This document shows, piece after piece, positions 56,041 to 64,000 of a stretch of DNA of 64,000 nucleotides. The translations under genes and the position numbers were made by a program. Position 1 is the first letter of the stretch. Each line of letters opens with the position of its first letter. Source of the DNA: Deinococcus deserti VCD115 (lineage in GTDB: Bacteria > Deinococcota > Deinococci > Deinococcales > Deinococcaceae); contig NC_012526.1 of the NCBI RefSeq assembly GCF_000020685.1, positions 784,001-848,000 on the forward strand, given 5' to 3'. The notes beneath the pieces were generated by a model. That model ran no database searches, was not told the DNA's origin, and saw only the letters and a list, made by a program, of their open reading frames with translations.

Positions 56041-56865
56041 GTGATCGCCGACATTCAACACGCCTTGAAGGAGTTGGTCTACTCCGAGGCGGCCCTGCCC
56101 AGGGACGCACTGGATGTCCGTTTCGCCGCGCCTACCTCGGCCTGGGTGTCCGGGCTTACCCGACCGACGCTGAACTTCTTTTTGCATGACATCCGCGAGA
56201 ACATGGCCTTGCGAAGCTCCGAGTTCATGCATACGTACGTCGCCGGCGGTCGCCAGCGCGACCTGGTGCCCCGGCGCATCGATCTGAAGTATCTGGTCAC
56301 CGTGTTTTTCAAGTCACAGGTCGATGAGCTGGGCCGTGACGAGTGGAACGTTCTGTGGAGGGTACTGGCTGCCCTGATGCGGCAGGACGAGTGGGAAGAC
56401 CGCTACATTCCGCAGGCGGCGCGTGACCTCGATGTGGGGGTTCTTGGGGTCGTGGGGCAGCCCGAGGGCCAGGCCAGTCAGGGGATATTCACCAGCCTCG
56501 GGTTACCGGTCAGGCCCCATCTGAACTACACGCTGACGGTGCCTCTGAACCTGAACGTGTCTGAGCTGAGTCTTCTTGTGCTCGAACGCCGGGTGGATTT
56601 GCGTACCGGTCTGGAAAAGCCGGCAGCTGATGGACCCAGCATGGTGCGCTCGAGCTGGATCATCCGCGATGAGCACGGCCAAGCGGTGGCCGACGCCCTG
56701 GTGAGATCCGACCAGGGCGGGCGGGCTTTTAGCGGCCCTGACGGTGTGGTGCATCTCGCCGTGCCGCGTGAGCATGTCCGCATTCTCCAGGTGCTGACGC
56801 TGGACGGACAGTCTCTGGAGCTTCCGGCACAAGACGCGGCACTGCTGCCCCCACTGACGGAATAG
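56041..56865 (+). CDS. DUF4255 protein (tail terminator/cap, Afp16-like)
   Basis: 274 aa, GTG start with GGAGGAGAGG upstream. The first ~190 residues carry DUF4255: MIADIQHALKELVYSEA, PTLNFFLHDIRENMALRSS and KSQVDELGRDEWNVLWRVLAALM. Afp16/Pvc16-type proteins with this domain sit at the top of the particle and terminate the tube and sheath. The C-terminal ~80 residues (MVRSSWIIRDEHGQAVADALVRSDQGG) form a carboxypeptidase regulatory/Ig-like beta domain, a known extension in some members. First gene of the right arm, coupled by position to gp25. Confidence 0.88.
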   Translation: MIADIQHALKELVYSEAALPRDALDVRFAAPTSAWVSGLTRPTLNFFLHDIRENMALRSSEFMHTYVAGGRQRDLVPRRIDLKYLVTVFFKSQVDELGRDEWNVLWRVLAALMRQDEWEDRYIPQAARDLDVGVLGVVGQPEGQASQGIFTSLGLPVRPHLNYTLTVPLNLNVSELSLLVLERRVDLRTGLEKPAADGPSMVRSSWIIRDEHGQAVADALVRSDQGGRAFSGPDGVVHLAVPREHVRILQVLTLDGQSLELPAQDAALLPPLTE

Positions 56866-56918
56866 AGCGCCACACCGCGTTGTCCCTTTGTTGTCCCTTC
56901 CCGACTCAAGGAGTTCCT

Positions 56919-57332
56919 GTGTCCCAACGATCCTCAAAACCTTCCCATGCCGACGTGCTCGGTTCGGGTGTGGCGTTTCCGCCGGCGCTCAACGCCCGTG
57001 GTCAGGTGGCCATGGTGTCAGGCGAACAGGCCGTGTCCCAGGCGATCCTGATGCTGCTGATGACCGCGCGGGGTCAGCGGGTGATGCGGCCGGAATACGG
57101 GTGCCGCATTCACGAGCTTGTTTTTGCTCCGGGCGACGCCACCACCCTGGGTCTGGCGTCCTACTACGTGGACGAGGCGCTGCGCCGATGGGAACCCCGG
57201 ATCGAGGTCGATCACGTCCAGGCGCAGCTTGATCCCCAGCAGTCCACCCGCATCATCGTGGACATCCGCTACCGCCTGAAGCACTCTCCCGAACCCCTCT
57301 CACTGGTGTTTCCGTTCTACCGGACCCACTAG
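56919..57332 (+). CDS. Baseplate wedge protein gp25 (GPW family)
   Basis: 137 aa from a GTG with AAGGAG five bases upstream. GVAFPPALNARGQVAMVSGEQAVSQAIL contains the EPR-like start of gp25 and RVMRPEYGCRIHELVFAP is the signature of the family (Afp9-like). It nucleates sheath assembly at the baseplate. The C-terminal strand region YRLKHSPEPLSLVFPFYR ends the fold. Positioned between the terminator and baseplate J genes as in related clusters. Confidence 0.92.
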   Translation: MSQRSSKPSHADVLGSGVAFPPALNARGQVAMVSGEQAVSQAILMLLMTARGQRVMRPEYGCRIHELVFAPGDATTLGLASYYVDEALRRWEPRIEVDHVQAQLDPQQSTRIIVDIRYRLKHSPEPLSLVFPFYRTH

Positions 57333-57391
57333 GTGTTGCCTGCCCTTCTGCCCCCGACCTGAACTTTGTCCCCCGATACGGAGAATCCCGC

Positions 57392-59518
57392 TTGCCTCTG
57401 CCTACTGTGAACCTTGACGACCGCCGTTTTGACGACATCCTGGACGAGGCGCGTCGCCTGATCCCCCAGTTCTGCCCCGAGTGGACCGACCACAATGCCA
57501 GTGACCCCGGCATGGCCATCCTTGAGGTGTTTGCCTGGATGACTGACCTGATGCTCTACCGGGTCAACCAGATCCCAGAAAAGCTGCTGGTGGCTTTTCT
57601 GGATATGGTCGGCGTACAGCTCTCGCCGCCCCGCGCGGCCGGAGTCCCGGTGACGTTCTATCTGAGTGCGCCGCAGGACACACCGCTGCACATTGCGGCC
57701 GGAACCGAAGTTGCCACCATCCGCACCGAGATCAATGAAGCCATCGTGTTTTCTACCGAGCGCCCGGGCGTCATTCTGCCGCCGGTCGTCAAGGGGCTCT
57801 ATACCGCCAACACACTGGCTCAGGTGGCGCTGGAGGTAGACAGCAGCGGTGAAGCCGGTGCGGCCCGGTCTGCTGAGGGCGCGTTTGGGGAAGTCCGGCA
57901 GCACGAACTGACGCAGCTGGGCCTGCCAGGACACAAGTTTGCGGTCTTTCATCCCGAGCCCAGGCCTGGCGACGCATTTTTTGTGCAGCTGGCCGGGGAC
58001 CACAGCGACCATGTGCTGGCGCTGACATTCGAGGTGGAATGGGCCGGTGGAGCCGGTGTCAATCCCAACTACCCGCCCTATGTGTGGGAGGCGTGGCAGG
58101 GAGGAGTCGGCCGCTGGGTCCCCTGCGAGGTCGAATACGACGGTACGCAGGCCTTTAACGTCAGCGGCGAGCTGATTCTGCGCCTGCCGGTCATGCGTGA
58201 GGGGACCTTCTTCAATCAGAGTGGCTATTGGCTGCGCTGCCGTCTGACCAGTGAACAGATGTACAACGGCTACAGGGTCAGCCCCGACATCGAAGCGCTG
58301 CGGGTCGATGCCCGCGGCATTACGGTGCCGGCGCGACATGCCACGGTGGTCCAGGGCGAGATCCTGGGGCAGAGCGATGGTCTCCCTGGCCAGACCTTCA
58401 GGCTGCTCAACACTCCGGTACTGGACCTCGATCCGCAGGAAGACCTGCTGGACTGTCTCACTCCCGAAGGCCAGATCCAGACCTACACACCTGTGGCCGA
58501 TTTTGCCGGGTCGGGGGTCGAGGACCTGCATTTCAGGCTGGACGCCATGAACGGCACCGTGGCCTTCGGACCTTCGGTTCTGCAGGCCGACGGCAGTGTT
58601 TACCGCTTCGGAGCCGTGCCGCCGCAGGAGTCAACCCTGCGCATGCGCCGCTATCAGTTCGGCGGAGGTGTGATCGGCAACGTGCCGGCGCGCTCGCTGA
58701 CAGTGCTGAAATCCAGCATCCCCTATGTGGCCCGGGTGACCAATCATGTGTCGGCTGCTGGAGGCCGCAACGCGCAGACCCTGGACGACGCGATCCTGAA
58801 AGTTCCGCAGATTCTCCGGACCCGCACGCGTGCAGTCACCGCCGACGACTACGAGTTCCTGGCGGCGCGCATTGAGGGCGTGGCGCGGGCGCGCTGCATT
58901 ACCCCCAACATGGCCACCCCCGGTCAGACCTATCCTGGCCAGATTCGCACCCTGACCGTGCCTCCGGGGCAGGTCACGCTGGCGCTGCTGCCCAGTGTTG
59001 GCCTTGACGATCTGATCGCGCTGGACGATGTGGTGATTGACCCGCTGTCTCCGCTCAGCGGGCGCATTGCCCCCGAACGACTGACGCTCAGTGCCGAGCT
59101 GCGTGCGGCCGTTCAGGATGAACTTGACCCGCGCCGCCCAGTGGGCACCACCCTGGACCTGCGTGCTCCTCAGTACGTATGGATAAGCGTGACAGCCACG
59201 ATCCGGACGGCGGCTGGGTCCTCGCGCCCGGTGCGTGAGGACGTGCGCCGGCGTGCGCTGCGCGCCCTGTATGCCTACCTCAACCCCTTTACCGGCGGAC
59301 CGGAAGGAACCGGCTGGCCTTTTGGCCGCACGCTCAGTCTCAGCGAACTGTACGGGCTGCTGCGCAGCGTGCCTGGCGTAGAGGTGGCGGAGGACGTGCA
59401 GGTCATCCTGACCGAGCCTGGCCAGTCTGAACATCGCGAGACCATCATGGGCAGTCTGCCGCTGCCTCCACAGGCGCTGATCGTCTCGGATGTTCACCAC
59501 GTGCGGGTGGACCACTGA
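57392..59518 (+). CDS. Baseplate J-like assembly protein (Afp11-like)
   Basis: 708 aa, TTG start with ACGGAG nine bases upstream. MPLPTVNLDDRRFDDILDEARRLIPQ with EWTDHNASDPGMAILEVFAWM is the start of the putative baseplate assembly family; the middle has FVARTRTRAVTADDYEFLA-type region (RTRTRAVTADDYEFLAARIEG), and the C-terminus RRALRALYAYLNPFTGG with WPFGRTLSLSELYGLLRSVPGVE is as in P2 gpJ and Afp11. It forms the wedge ring of the baseplate. Stop overlaps the next start (TGATG). Confidence 0.92.
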   Translation: MPLPTVNLDDRRFDDILDEARRLIPQFCPEWTDHNASDPGMAILEVFAWMTDLMLYRVNQIPEKLLVAFLDMVGVQLSPPRAAGVPVTFYLSAPQDTPLHIAAGTEVATIRTEINEAIVFSTERPGVILPPVVKGLYTANTLAQVALEVDSSGEAGAARSAEGAFGEVRQHELTQLGLPGHKFAVFHPEPRPGDAFFVQLAGDHSDHVLALTFEVEWAGGAGVNPNYPPYVWEAWQGGVGRWVPCEVEYDGTQAFNVSGELILRLPVMREGTFFNQSGYWLRCRLTSEQMYNGYRVSPDIEALRVDARGITVPARHATVVQGEILGQSDGLPGQTFRLLNTPVLDLDPQEDLLDCLTPEGQIQTYTPVADFAGSGVEDLHFRLDAMNGTVAFGPSVLQADGSVYRFGAVPPQESTLRMRRYQFGGGVIGNVPARSLTVLKSSIPYVARVTNHVSAAGGRNAQTLDDAILKVPQILRTRTRAVTADDYEFLAARIEGVARARCITPNMATPGQTYPGQIRTLTVPPGQVTLALLPSVGLDDLIALDDVVIDPLSPLSGRIAPERLTLSAELRAAVQDELDPRRPVGTTLDLRAPQYVWISVTATIRTAAGSSRPVREDVRRRALRALYAYLNPFTGGPEGTGWPFGRTLSLSELYGLLRSVPGVEVAEDVQVILTEPGQSEHRETIMGSLPLPPQALIVSDVHHVRVDH

Positions 59519-60462
59519 TGGCCCAATTGCATGTCCGGCAGCGCGGCGAGGTCCTGCGGGTCCTGCCGCTGGAAATGCGGCACCTGTCGATTGGCCGCAC
59601 CCCCGACAATGGTCTGCCGCTGCGCGAGGCGAGCGTGGCCGTGCGGCATGCCGAGATCACAGCCGAGAACGGCGTCTTGCTGCTGACTGCCCTGGCCGGT
59701 GATCAGGCACTGACCTACGTCAACGGTCAGCGCCTCGCAGCCCATCAGCCCTGGCGGCTGGAGCATGGAGATGAGATCCAGATCGGGCCTTTCACGGTCG
59801 CTTTTCTGAATGGCGATCAGGGGGCACTGCCTGATGTGGAGCCGGTCCGTGCTCTGGTGGTGCAGGGACAGCTGGCTGCGCATCCAGCCCCGCCGCCCTT
59901 TGCAACCTATCCCGCACCCATGCCGGCCCGGAATTCTCCGGCGCTGTACACCCAGTTTCTGCCGCCTTTGTTTCAGGAATCGGAATTTCTGAGCCGCTAC
60001 CTCAAGATCTTCGAGGTCATCTGGGAGCCTATGCAGGTGCGGCAGGACCACCTTGAAGCGCATTTCGACGCGCGGCTGGCCCCACCCCAGATCCTGCCCT
60101 GGATGGCCCAGTGGCTTGGTGTGCCGCTGGACCTGCACTGGCCCGAGGCGCGGCAGCGGGCGTGGATGCGCGAGGCGGTATTTCTCTATCGCTGGCGCGG
60201 TACCCGCTATGGGCTGACCCGCGCGCTGGAAACCGTGTTTGGGCTGACCCCGGTGCTGCAGGAAGACCCGGAGCACCCTCACACCCTGGAGGTCCTGCTG
60301 CTCGACTCGCTGGACGGGCCTGATACCGCCAGCCGTGAAGCAGTAGCCGACTTCGTGCAACGGCACGCGCCTGCACACACCCGGGTTACCGTCACATTTA
60401 CCGAGGCCCCGGGTGCCTCCCAGAAGATCCCGGTGCCAGACCGGACAGGAACCCCCGCATGA
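59518..60462 (+). CDS. FHA domain fused to tail protein gpI-like baseplate subunit
   Basis: 314 aa. Residues ~1-100 form an FHA domain: HLSIGRTPDN, then the serine-histidine region replaced by VRHAEIT and a final NGQRL strand with GDEIQIG; the usual SXXH is partly changed (SVAVRHAE), so phosphopeptide binding is not certain. A Pro-rich linker (~120-140) leads to a P2 gpI/TIGR02242 tail domain: LYTQFLPPLFQESEFLSRYLKIFEVIWEP, LPWMAQWLGVPLDLHWP and RWRGTRYGLTRALETVFGL. The gpI family completes the baseplate wedge. FHA fusion to it is unusual. Overlaps the next gene by 4 bases (ATGA). Confidence 0.88.
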   Translation: MAQLHVRQRGEVLRVLPLEMRHLSIGRTPDNGLPLREASVAVRHAEITAENGVLLLTALAGDQALTYVNGQRLAAHQPWRLEHGDEIQIGPFTVAFLNGDQGALPDVEPVRALVVQGQLAAHPAPPPFATYPAPMPARNSPALYTQFLPPLFQESEFLSRYLKIFEVIWEPMQVRQDHLEAHFDARLAPPQILPWMAQWLGVPLDLHWPEARQRAWMREAVFLYRWRGTRYGLTRALETVFGLTPVLQEDPEHPHTLEVLLLDSLDGPDTASREAVADFVQRHAPAHTRVTVTFTEAPGASQKIPVPDRTGTPA

Positions 60463-63400
60463 ACGACAGCAAACTGTTTTACCAGTATCAGCTTCACCGG
60501 CCGCTGGGTGGGGGCTGGCTCGGCCCGGTGCACGCCGCGACCGACCTGGACGAGGGCCGCGAGGTGGCTCTGCGCATTCTGGACGACGCCAACAGCGGAC
60601 AGTCGTTCCTGATCATGCAGCTCGAGCGTCTGCTGCTCAAGGTGCACTCCCTCAGGCACGCCCATCTTCTGCCGACCGAACCTTTGCAGCAGCGCGAACA
60701 CCGCGTGTTCTATGCCATGAACCTCGCGGCGCACGGGTCATTGCGGCAACTGCTGCAGCGCCAGTCGCGCTCGGCCCAGCCTCTGCCGCTGGTCACCGCT
60801 GTCGAGGCGGTGCGGCAGGCTGCGGCCGGACTTGCCTACGCGCACGCGCAGGGCCTGATGCACGGCAACCTGAAGCCCGAGAACGTGCTGCTGCAGCCCG
60901 GACGCGCCCTGGTAGGCAATGACGGCTACACCGTTCAGCTCTCGGATTTCGGTCTGGCGGAACTGCGGGCCGGTGCTCATGGTACCCACGACCGCGCGGT
61001 CGTGGGCGCACTGGCCTACACCAGCCCCGAGCAATGCCGCGGCGTGCGCAACGAACTGCGCACGGACCTGTACACCCTGGGACTGATTCTGTACGAGCTG
61101 GTTACCGGGATGGTCCCGTTCGACATCCGTGACGCAGCCGACGCTCTGGAAAAGCATCAGCACGTCGCACCCCGCCAGCCCACCCTGCTGCGGCCCGATG
61201 TGCCCGAGGCCCTGGAGGAGGTCATCCTGACCTGCCTGGCCAAACGGCCGGATGACCGCTACGCCGATGCAGGTGCCCTGGAAGCTGCGTTGCAGGCGGT
61301 GCTGAACACCATGCTGCCCAGCGGTCCTGATCCTACCGTGCGTCTGCCGACCCTGCCGGTCATGCCGGTGGCACCGGCAGTCAATGCCCAACCTGCTGCG
61401 ACGCCACGTCTGCTGGTGTACAGCGAACGCCACGAGTTGCTGCGGGAACTTCCTGTTACAGGCAGCAGTCTCACGATAGGTCGCGCGCCGGGCAACAGTG
61501 TGCTGCTGGAGCACCAGGGAGTCAGCCGTCACCATCTGAACGTCGAGTTCAGCGCAGGTCAGCCGTATGTCACCGAACTGACCGCCACGAACGGCACCCT
61601 GATGGACGGCCTGCCACTGACGCCCATGACCCGGCTGCGCTGGCCGTACCGCACGCCGCTGTACCTGCGCCCCTACTGGCTGATCCTGATCGGTCCGGAG
61701 GAGCAGCAGGCCCGGCCACGCATTGTGGTGAAGCCGGAGGTCGAGCGCCTGACCCTGGTGCCTGGCGTGGCAACCCAGCTCAACGTGGTGCTGGTCAATA
61801 CCGGACAGACGGTCGACCACTTTCAGCTCAGCCTGGACGGCATTCCTGCCGAATGGCTACAGAACCCCTACCAGGAAGTGCAGCTCAACCCCGGTACGCA
61901 GGCGAGCGCCAGCCTGACCGTTCTGGCTCCCAAGCGCAGCAGCAGCCGTGCAGGCGACTATCCGGTCACGGTACTGGCGCGTTCTCGTGAGAACACGGCC
62001 CAGTTTGGCAAGGCGTCCTTAACCGCAACCGTCACGCCGTTTACGGAAGTCGTGGCTACCCTGGCCCCGCCGATCCGGCGCACCTGGCGGCGCACCACCT
62101 ATGCGTTCAAGCTGGACAACCGCAGTAATGTCGACGGCACCTTTGCTCCCAGGTTGCACGACAATCAGGGCGACATCCGGCTCATTCCCCGGCCACAGGA
62201 CCTCGTTCAGCTCGATCAGATGGGCCAGACAGGAGGCGGACTCACCAATCCTGGCGGCGCAGTCGTGGATCCTACAAGGGTCGCCCAGGAAGCGGCGCGG
62301 CATGCGGCCATGGAAGCCCGCAACGCAGCCACACGCGCTGCCCGGCACATCATCGGCGGCGAAGGGCGCATTCGCATGGAGGACCTGCCCGCCCGTGTGG
62401 CCCTGAAGGCGGGCGAAACCAGTGAGGACACGGTGCGGGTACGGGTCCCCATCCGCTGGGTGGGAATGGCCTCGAAGCACCAGTTCACCATTCACGTGCT
62501 CGACGCCGCAGAAGCTGCGTTGCACGACTCCGGCAACGAGGACCGCCCGGTCAGCACGGCGTCGGCGGAGCTGCATCACAACGCTCTGATTCCACTGTGG
62601 CTGCTGCCGATTCTGCTGCTGCTGCTGGGGGCCCTGATCTGGTTCCTGACCCGCCCCCCCGTGATCAACCAGTTCGATCTGGTGGGCAGCAATACGGTGG
62701 TTCGGCCAGGGCAGCCGTTCAGCCTTCGCTGGGACACCCAGAATGCCCGGAGGGTCGACGTACTGGAGCTGGGCAAGGCGGGACAACATCTGTCGGCAGA
62801 CGGTACGGTCAGGGTAAGCGGCATCAAGCAGGATCAGAAATACACCCTGGTGGCCCGAAACCTGATCGGCATACGCCGTGAGATGACCCGCACCATAGAG
62901 CCGCGTTACGCCACTCCGGTCATTGAGCAGTTCGTGGTCAGCCCCACCCGTGTGGCCGGAAATCAGCCGGTTACCATCAGCTGGCGAGTGAGGGGTGCCG
63001 AGCAGATCAGCATCACCGAGCTGGGCAGGGTACCGGCCAGTGGCAAGCGCACCATTACTCCATCACGTGATCTGAACCTGCAGATCACCGCCCGCAACGG
63101 CTCGGAATCCACCACCGACGGCGAGACCGTCAGCGTGATCGGCGCGAAGATCAATGTGTTCAAGCTTCAGCCGGAAGCCATCACGCGCGGCACCAGCGCG
63201 ACGCTTTCGTGGAACGTCGAGAATGCCACCAGCGTGTCCATTGATGGCATTGGAACCGTGCCGGCCAAGGGAAAGAAGACGGTCTCGCCGCGCATCTCGA
63301 CCTCCTATGTCATCACGGCGCAGGGGGGCAACAACAGCGTTACCACGGCCAACACGCGTCTGGAGGTCGCCGCCGCGGCGCCTAAAATCACGGCCTTCAG

Positions 63401-64000
63401 CATTTCGCCGCAGACAGTCAAGAGCAACCAAGACTTCACGATTACCTGGAGAACCGAAAACGCCACCAGCGTGACTCTTCAGGATGGAACGACCACCGAG
63501 ACGGCCAATCCGATCGGCCGCCGCACGCTCCGGGCACCAGCTGGAAATTCCGACATCGTGATTACGGCCAGCAATGAGGAGAACGTTCAGGTCACGAAGT
63601 CCCTGCCGCTGACAGTCATTGCGGTGGACGAAGAAGCGCTGCAGGCCAAGGCAGAAGCCGAGCGCGCCGCGGCGCAGAAGAGGGCCGAGGAACAGCGTCA
63701 GGCACAGGAAGAGGAACGCAACGTCAAGCTGATTACCTTTACGGCTGAGCCGGCTCAGATCAGTGGCAAGGGTGATGTGACGCTGTCGTGGGACGCGCCG
63801 GGGTTCAAGAACGTTCAGATTCTGCCGCTCTCGGGTCCCACAAATGGCCTGTTCGACACCGCAGGCTCTCAGGTCGTCAAGGATGTCAACACCAGCCGTA
63901 CCTACACCCTGCGGGTGCGCCGGCGTGACGGGCAAGCCATTACCATCACGCGCAAGGTCAAGGTCGTGCCGCTGCCGGTCCAGATCCGCTCGTTCAAGGC
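60459..64000 (+). CDS. Pseudokinase-FHA-TM-Ig-repeat giant protein, 3' end outside window
   Basis: At least 1180 residues; still open at the window edge. ATG overlaps the upstream stop. Residues ~8-270 are a Ser/Thr kinase fold, but the invariant Lys is Arg (R39 in VALRIL) and the catalytic loop reads HGNLKPEN (N137 for Asp), while SDFGLAE (D163) and SPEQCRG are kept: probably inactive. An FHA domain follows (~318-400; TIGRAPGN, SRHHLNV, NGT), then a NEW3-like beta domain (~426-520), a membrane helix (~709-731, LWLLPILLLLLGALIWFL), and at least five Ig-like repeats with the motif SW-x-V-x-NA-x-SV, a coiled coil (~1057-1088) and a sixth repeat starting. It may attach the injection system to the membrane or sense state. 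Confidence 0.85.
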   Translation, partial: MNDSKLFYQYQLHRPLGGGWLGPVHAATDLDEGREVALRILDDANSGQSFLIMQLERLLLKVHSLRHAHLLPTEPLQQREHRVFYAMNLAAHGSLRQLLQRQSRSAQPLPLVTAVEAVRQAAAGLAYAHAQGLMHGNLKPENVLLQPGRALVGNDGYTVQLSDFGLAELRAGAHGTHDRAVVGALAYTSPEQCRGVRNELRTDLYTLGLILYELVTGMVPFDIRDAADALEKHQHVAPRQPTLLRPDVPEALEEVILTCLAKRPDDRYADAGALEAALQAVLNTMLPSGPDPTVRLPTLPVMPVAPAVNAQPAATPRLLVYSERHELLRELPVTGSSLTIGRAPGNSVLLEHQGVSRHHLNVEFSAGQPYVTELTATNGTLMDGLPLTPMTRLRWPYRTPLYLRPYWLILIGPEEQQARPRIVVKPEVERLTLVPGVATQLNVVLVNTGQTVDHFQLSLDGIPAEWLQNPYQEVQLNPGTQASASLTVLAPKRSSSRAGDYPVTVLARSRENTAQFGKASLTATVTPFTEVVATLAPPIRRTWRRTTYAFKLDNRSNVDGTFAPRLHDNQGDIRLIPRPQDLVQLDQMGQTGGGLTNPGGAVVDPTRVAQEAARHAAMEARNAATRAARHIIGGEGRIRMEDLPARVALKAGETSEDTVRVRVPIRWVGMASKHQFTIHVLDAAEAALHDSGNEDRPVSTASAELHHNALIPLWLLPILLLLLGALIWFLTRPPVINQFDLVGSNTVVRPGQPFSLRWDTQNARRVDVLELGKAGQHLSADGTVRVSGIKQDQKYTLVARNLIGIRREMTRTIEPRYATPVIEQFVVSPTRVAGNQPVTISWRVRGAEQISITELGRVPASGKRTITPSRDLNLQITARNGSESTTDGETVSVIGAKINVFKLQPEAITRGTSATLSWNVENATSVSIDGIGTVPAKGKKTVSPRISTSYVITAQGGNNSVTTANTRLEVAAAAPKITAFSISPQTVKSNQDFTITWRTENATSVTLQDGTTTETANPIGRRTLRAPAGNSDIVITASNEENVQVTKSLPLTVIAVDEEALQAKAEAERAAAQKRAEEQRQAQEEERNVKLITFTAEPAQISGKGDVTLSWDAPGFKNVQILPLSGPTNGLFDTAGSQVVKDVNTSRTYTLRVRRRDGQAITITRKVKVVPLPVQIRSFK

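Noticed and set aside
57329..58531. 400-codon ORF on the minus strand
   Set aside because: Antisense to the baseplate J gene, which has clear family motifs; low-quality translation.

Overview
The window looks like a chromosomal segment of a Deinococcus species. Support: high GC with GGAGG-type ribosome binding sites; a polyphosphate glucokinase, a Spo0M-like protein and a futalosine-type amidohydrolase as neighbours; clustered prepilin genes; and protein sequences of Deinococcus character throughout. This is inference from protein recognition; no rRNA or other species marker is present.

Layout. (A) 1-11.8 kb is an accessory island with defence character: the end of a RecQ-family helicase, an uncharacterised 726-aa partner that overlaps it, a UvrD-type helicase on the other strand, and a 1281-aa AT-richer protein with an N-terminal SIR2 NADase fold. 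A complete IS4-family element with 9-bp target duplications follows. The island ends at a 3' fragment of a tRNA-Val(GAC) gene (11734-11778), which I read as an attachment-site scar. (B) 11.8-24.7 kb holds type IV pilin functions: a major pilin on + and a four-gene minor-pilin operon on -. A two-gene cassette (His/Cys-rich membrane-anchored protein plus HTTM-like membrane protein) flanked by ~104-bp direct repeats and a second, broken IS4-family element lie between them. An orphan CHASE3/PAS histidine kinase and a second, decayed copy of the tRNA-Val fragment (24573-24616) follow. (C) 24.9-46.3 kb is mostly ordinary metabolism and housekeeping: pdxH, 2-phosphoglycerate kinase-like, TetR regulator, ppgK, Spo0M-like, amidohydrolase, tdk, rpmE, ADP-ribosylglycohydrolase, a T-box controlled Nudix-valS operon, HD protein, cysteine desulfurase, a PASTA pseudokinase, azlCD, redoxin, histidine phosphatase and NDH-2. 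A 392-bp element bounded by perfect 18-bp inverted repeats sits at 39.0-39.4 kb. (D) 46.9-64 kb is a contractile injection system (eCIS/phage-tail-like particle) in two divergent arms. The left arm (-) encodes sheath, two tube proteins, a gp41-like protein, a 58-aa peptide, a giant DUF4157 protein and the PAAR tip. The right arm (+) encodes a DUF4255 terminator protein, gp25, baseplate J-like protein, an FHA-gpI fusion and a very large pseudokinase-FHA-TM-Ig protein that runs off the window.

How the parts work together. The most original region is D. A tail-like machine carries two FHA phosphopeptide-binding modules and a kinase-like domain whose active-site Lys and Asp are replaced, so phospho-signalling parts seem to have become structural. 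The same short C-terminal motif ends both the 58-aa peptide and the 1726-aa DUF4157 protein, which suggests a shared docking site. Region A is the best candidate for an undescribed defence locus.
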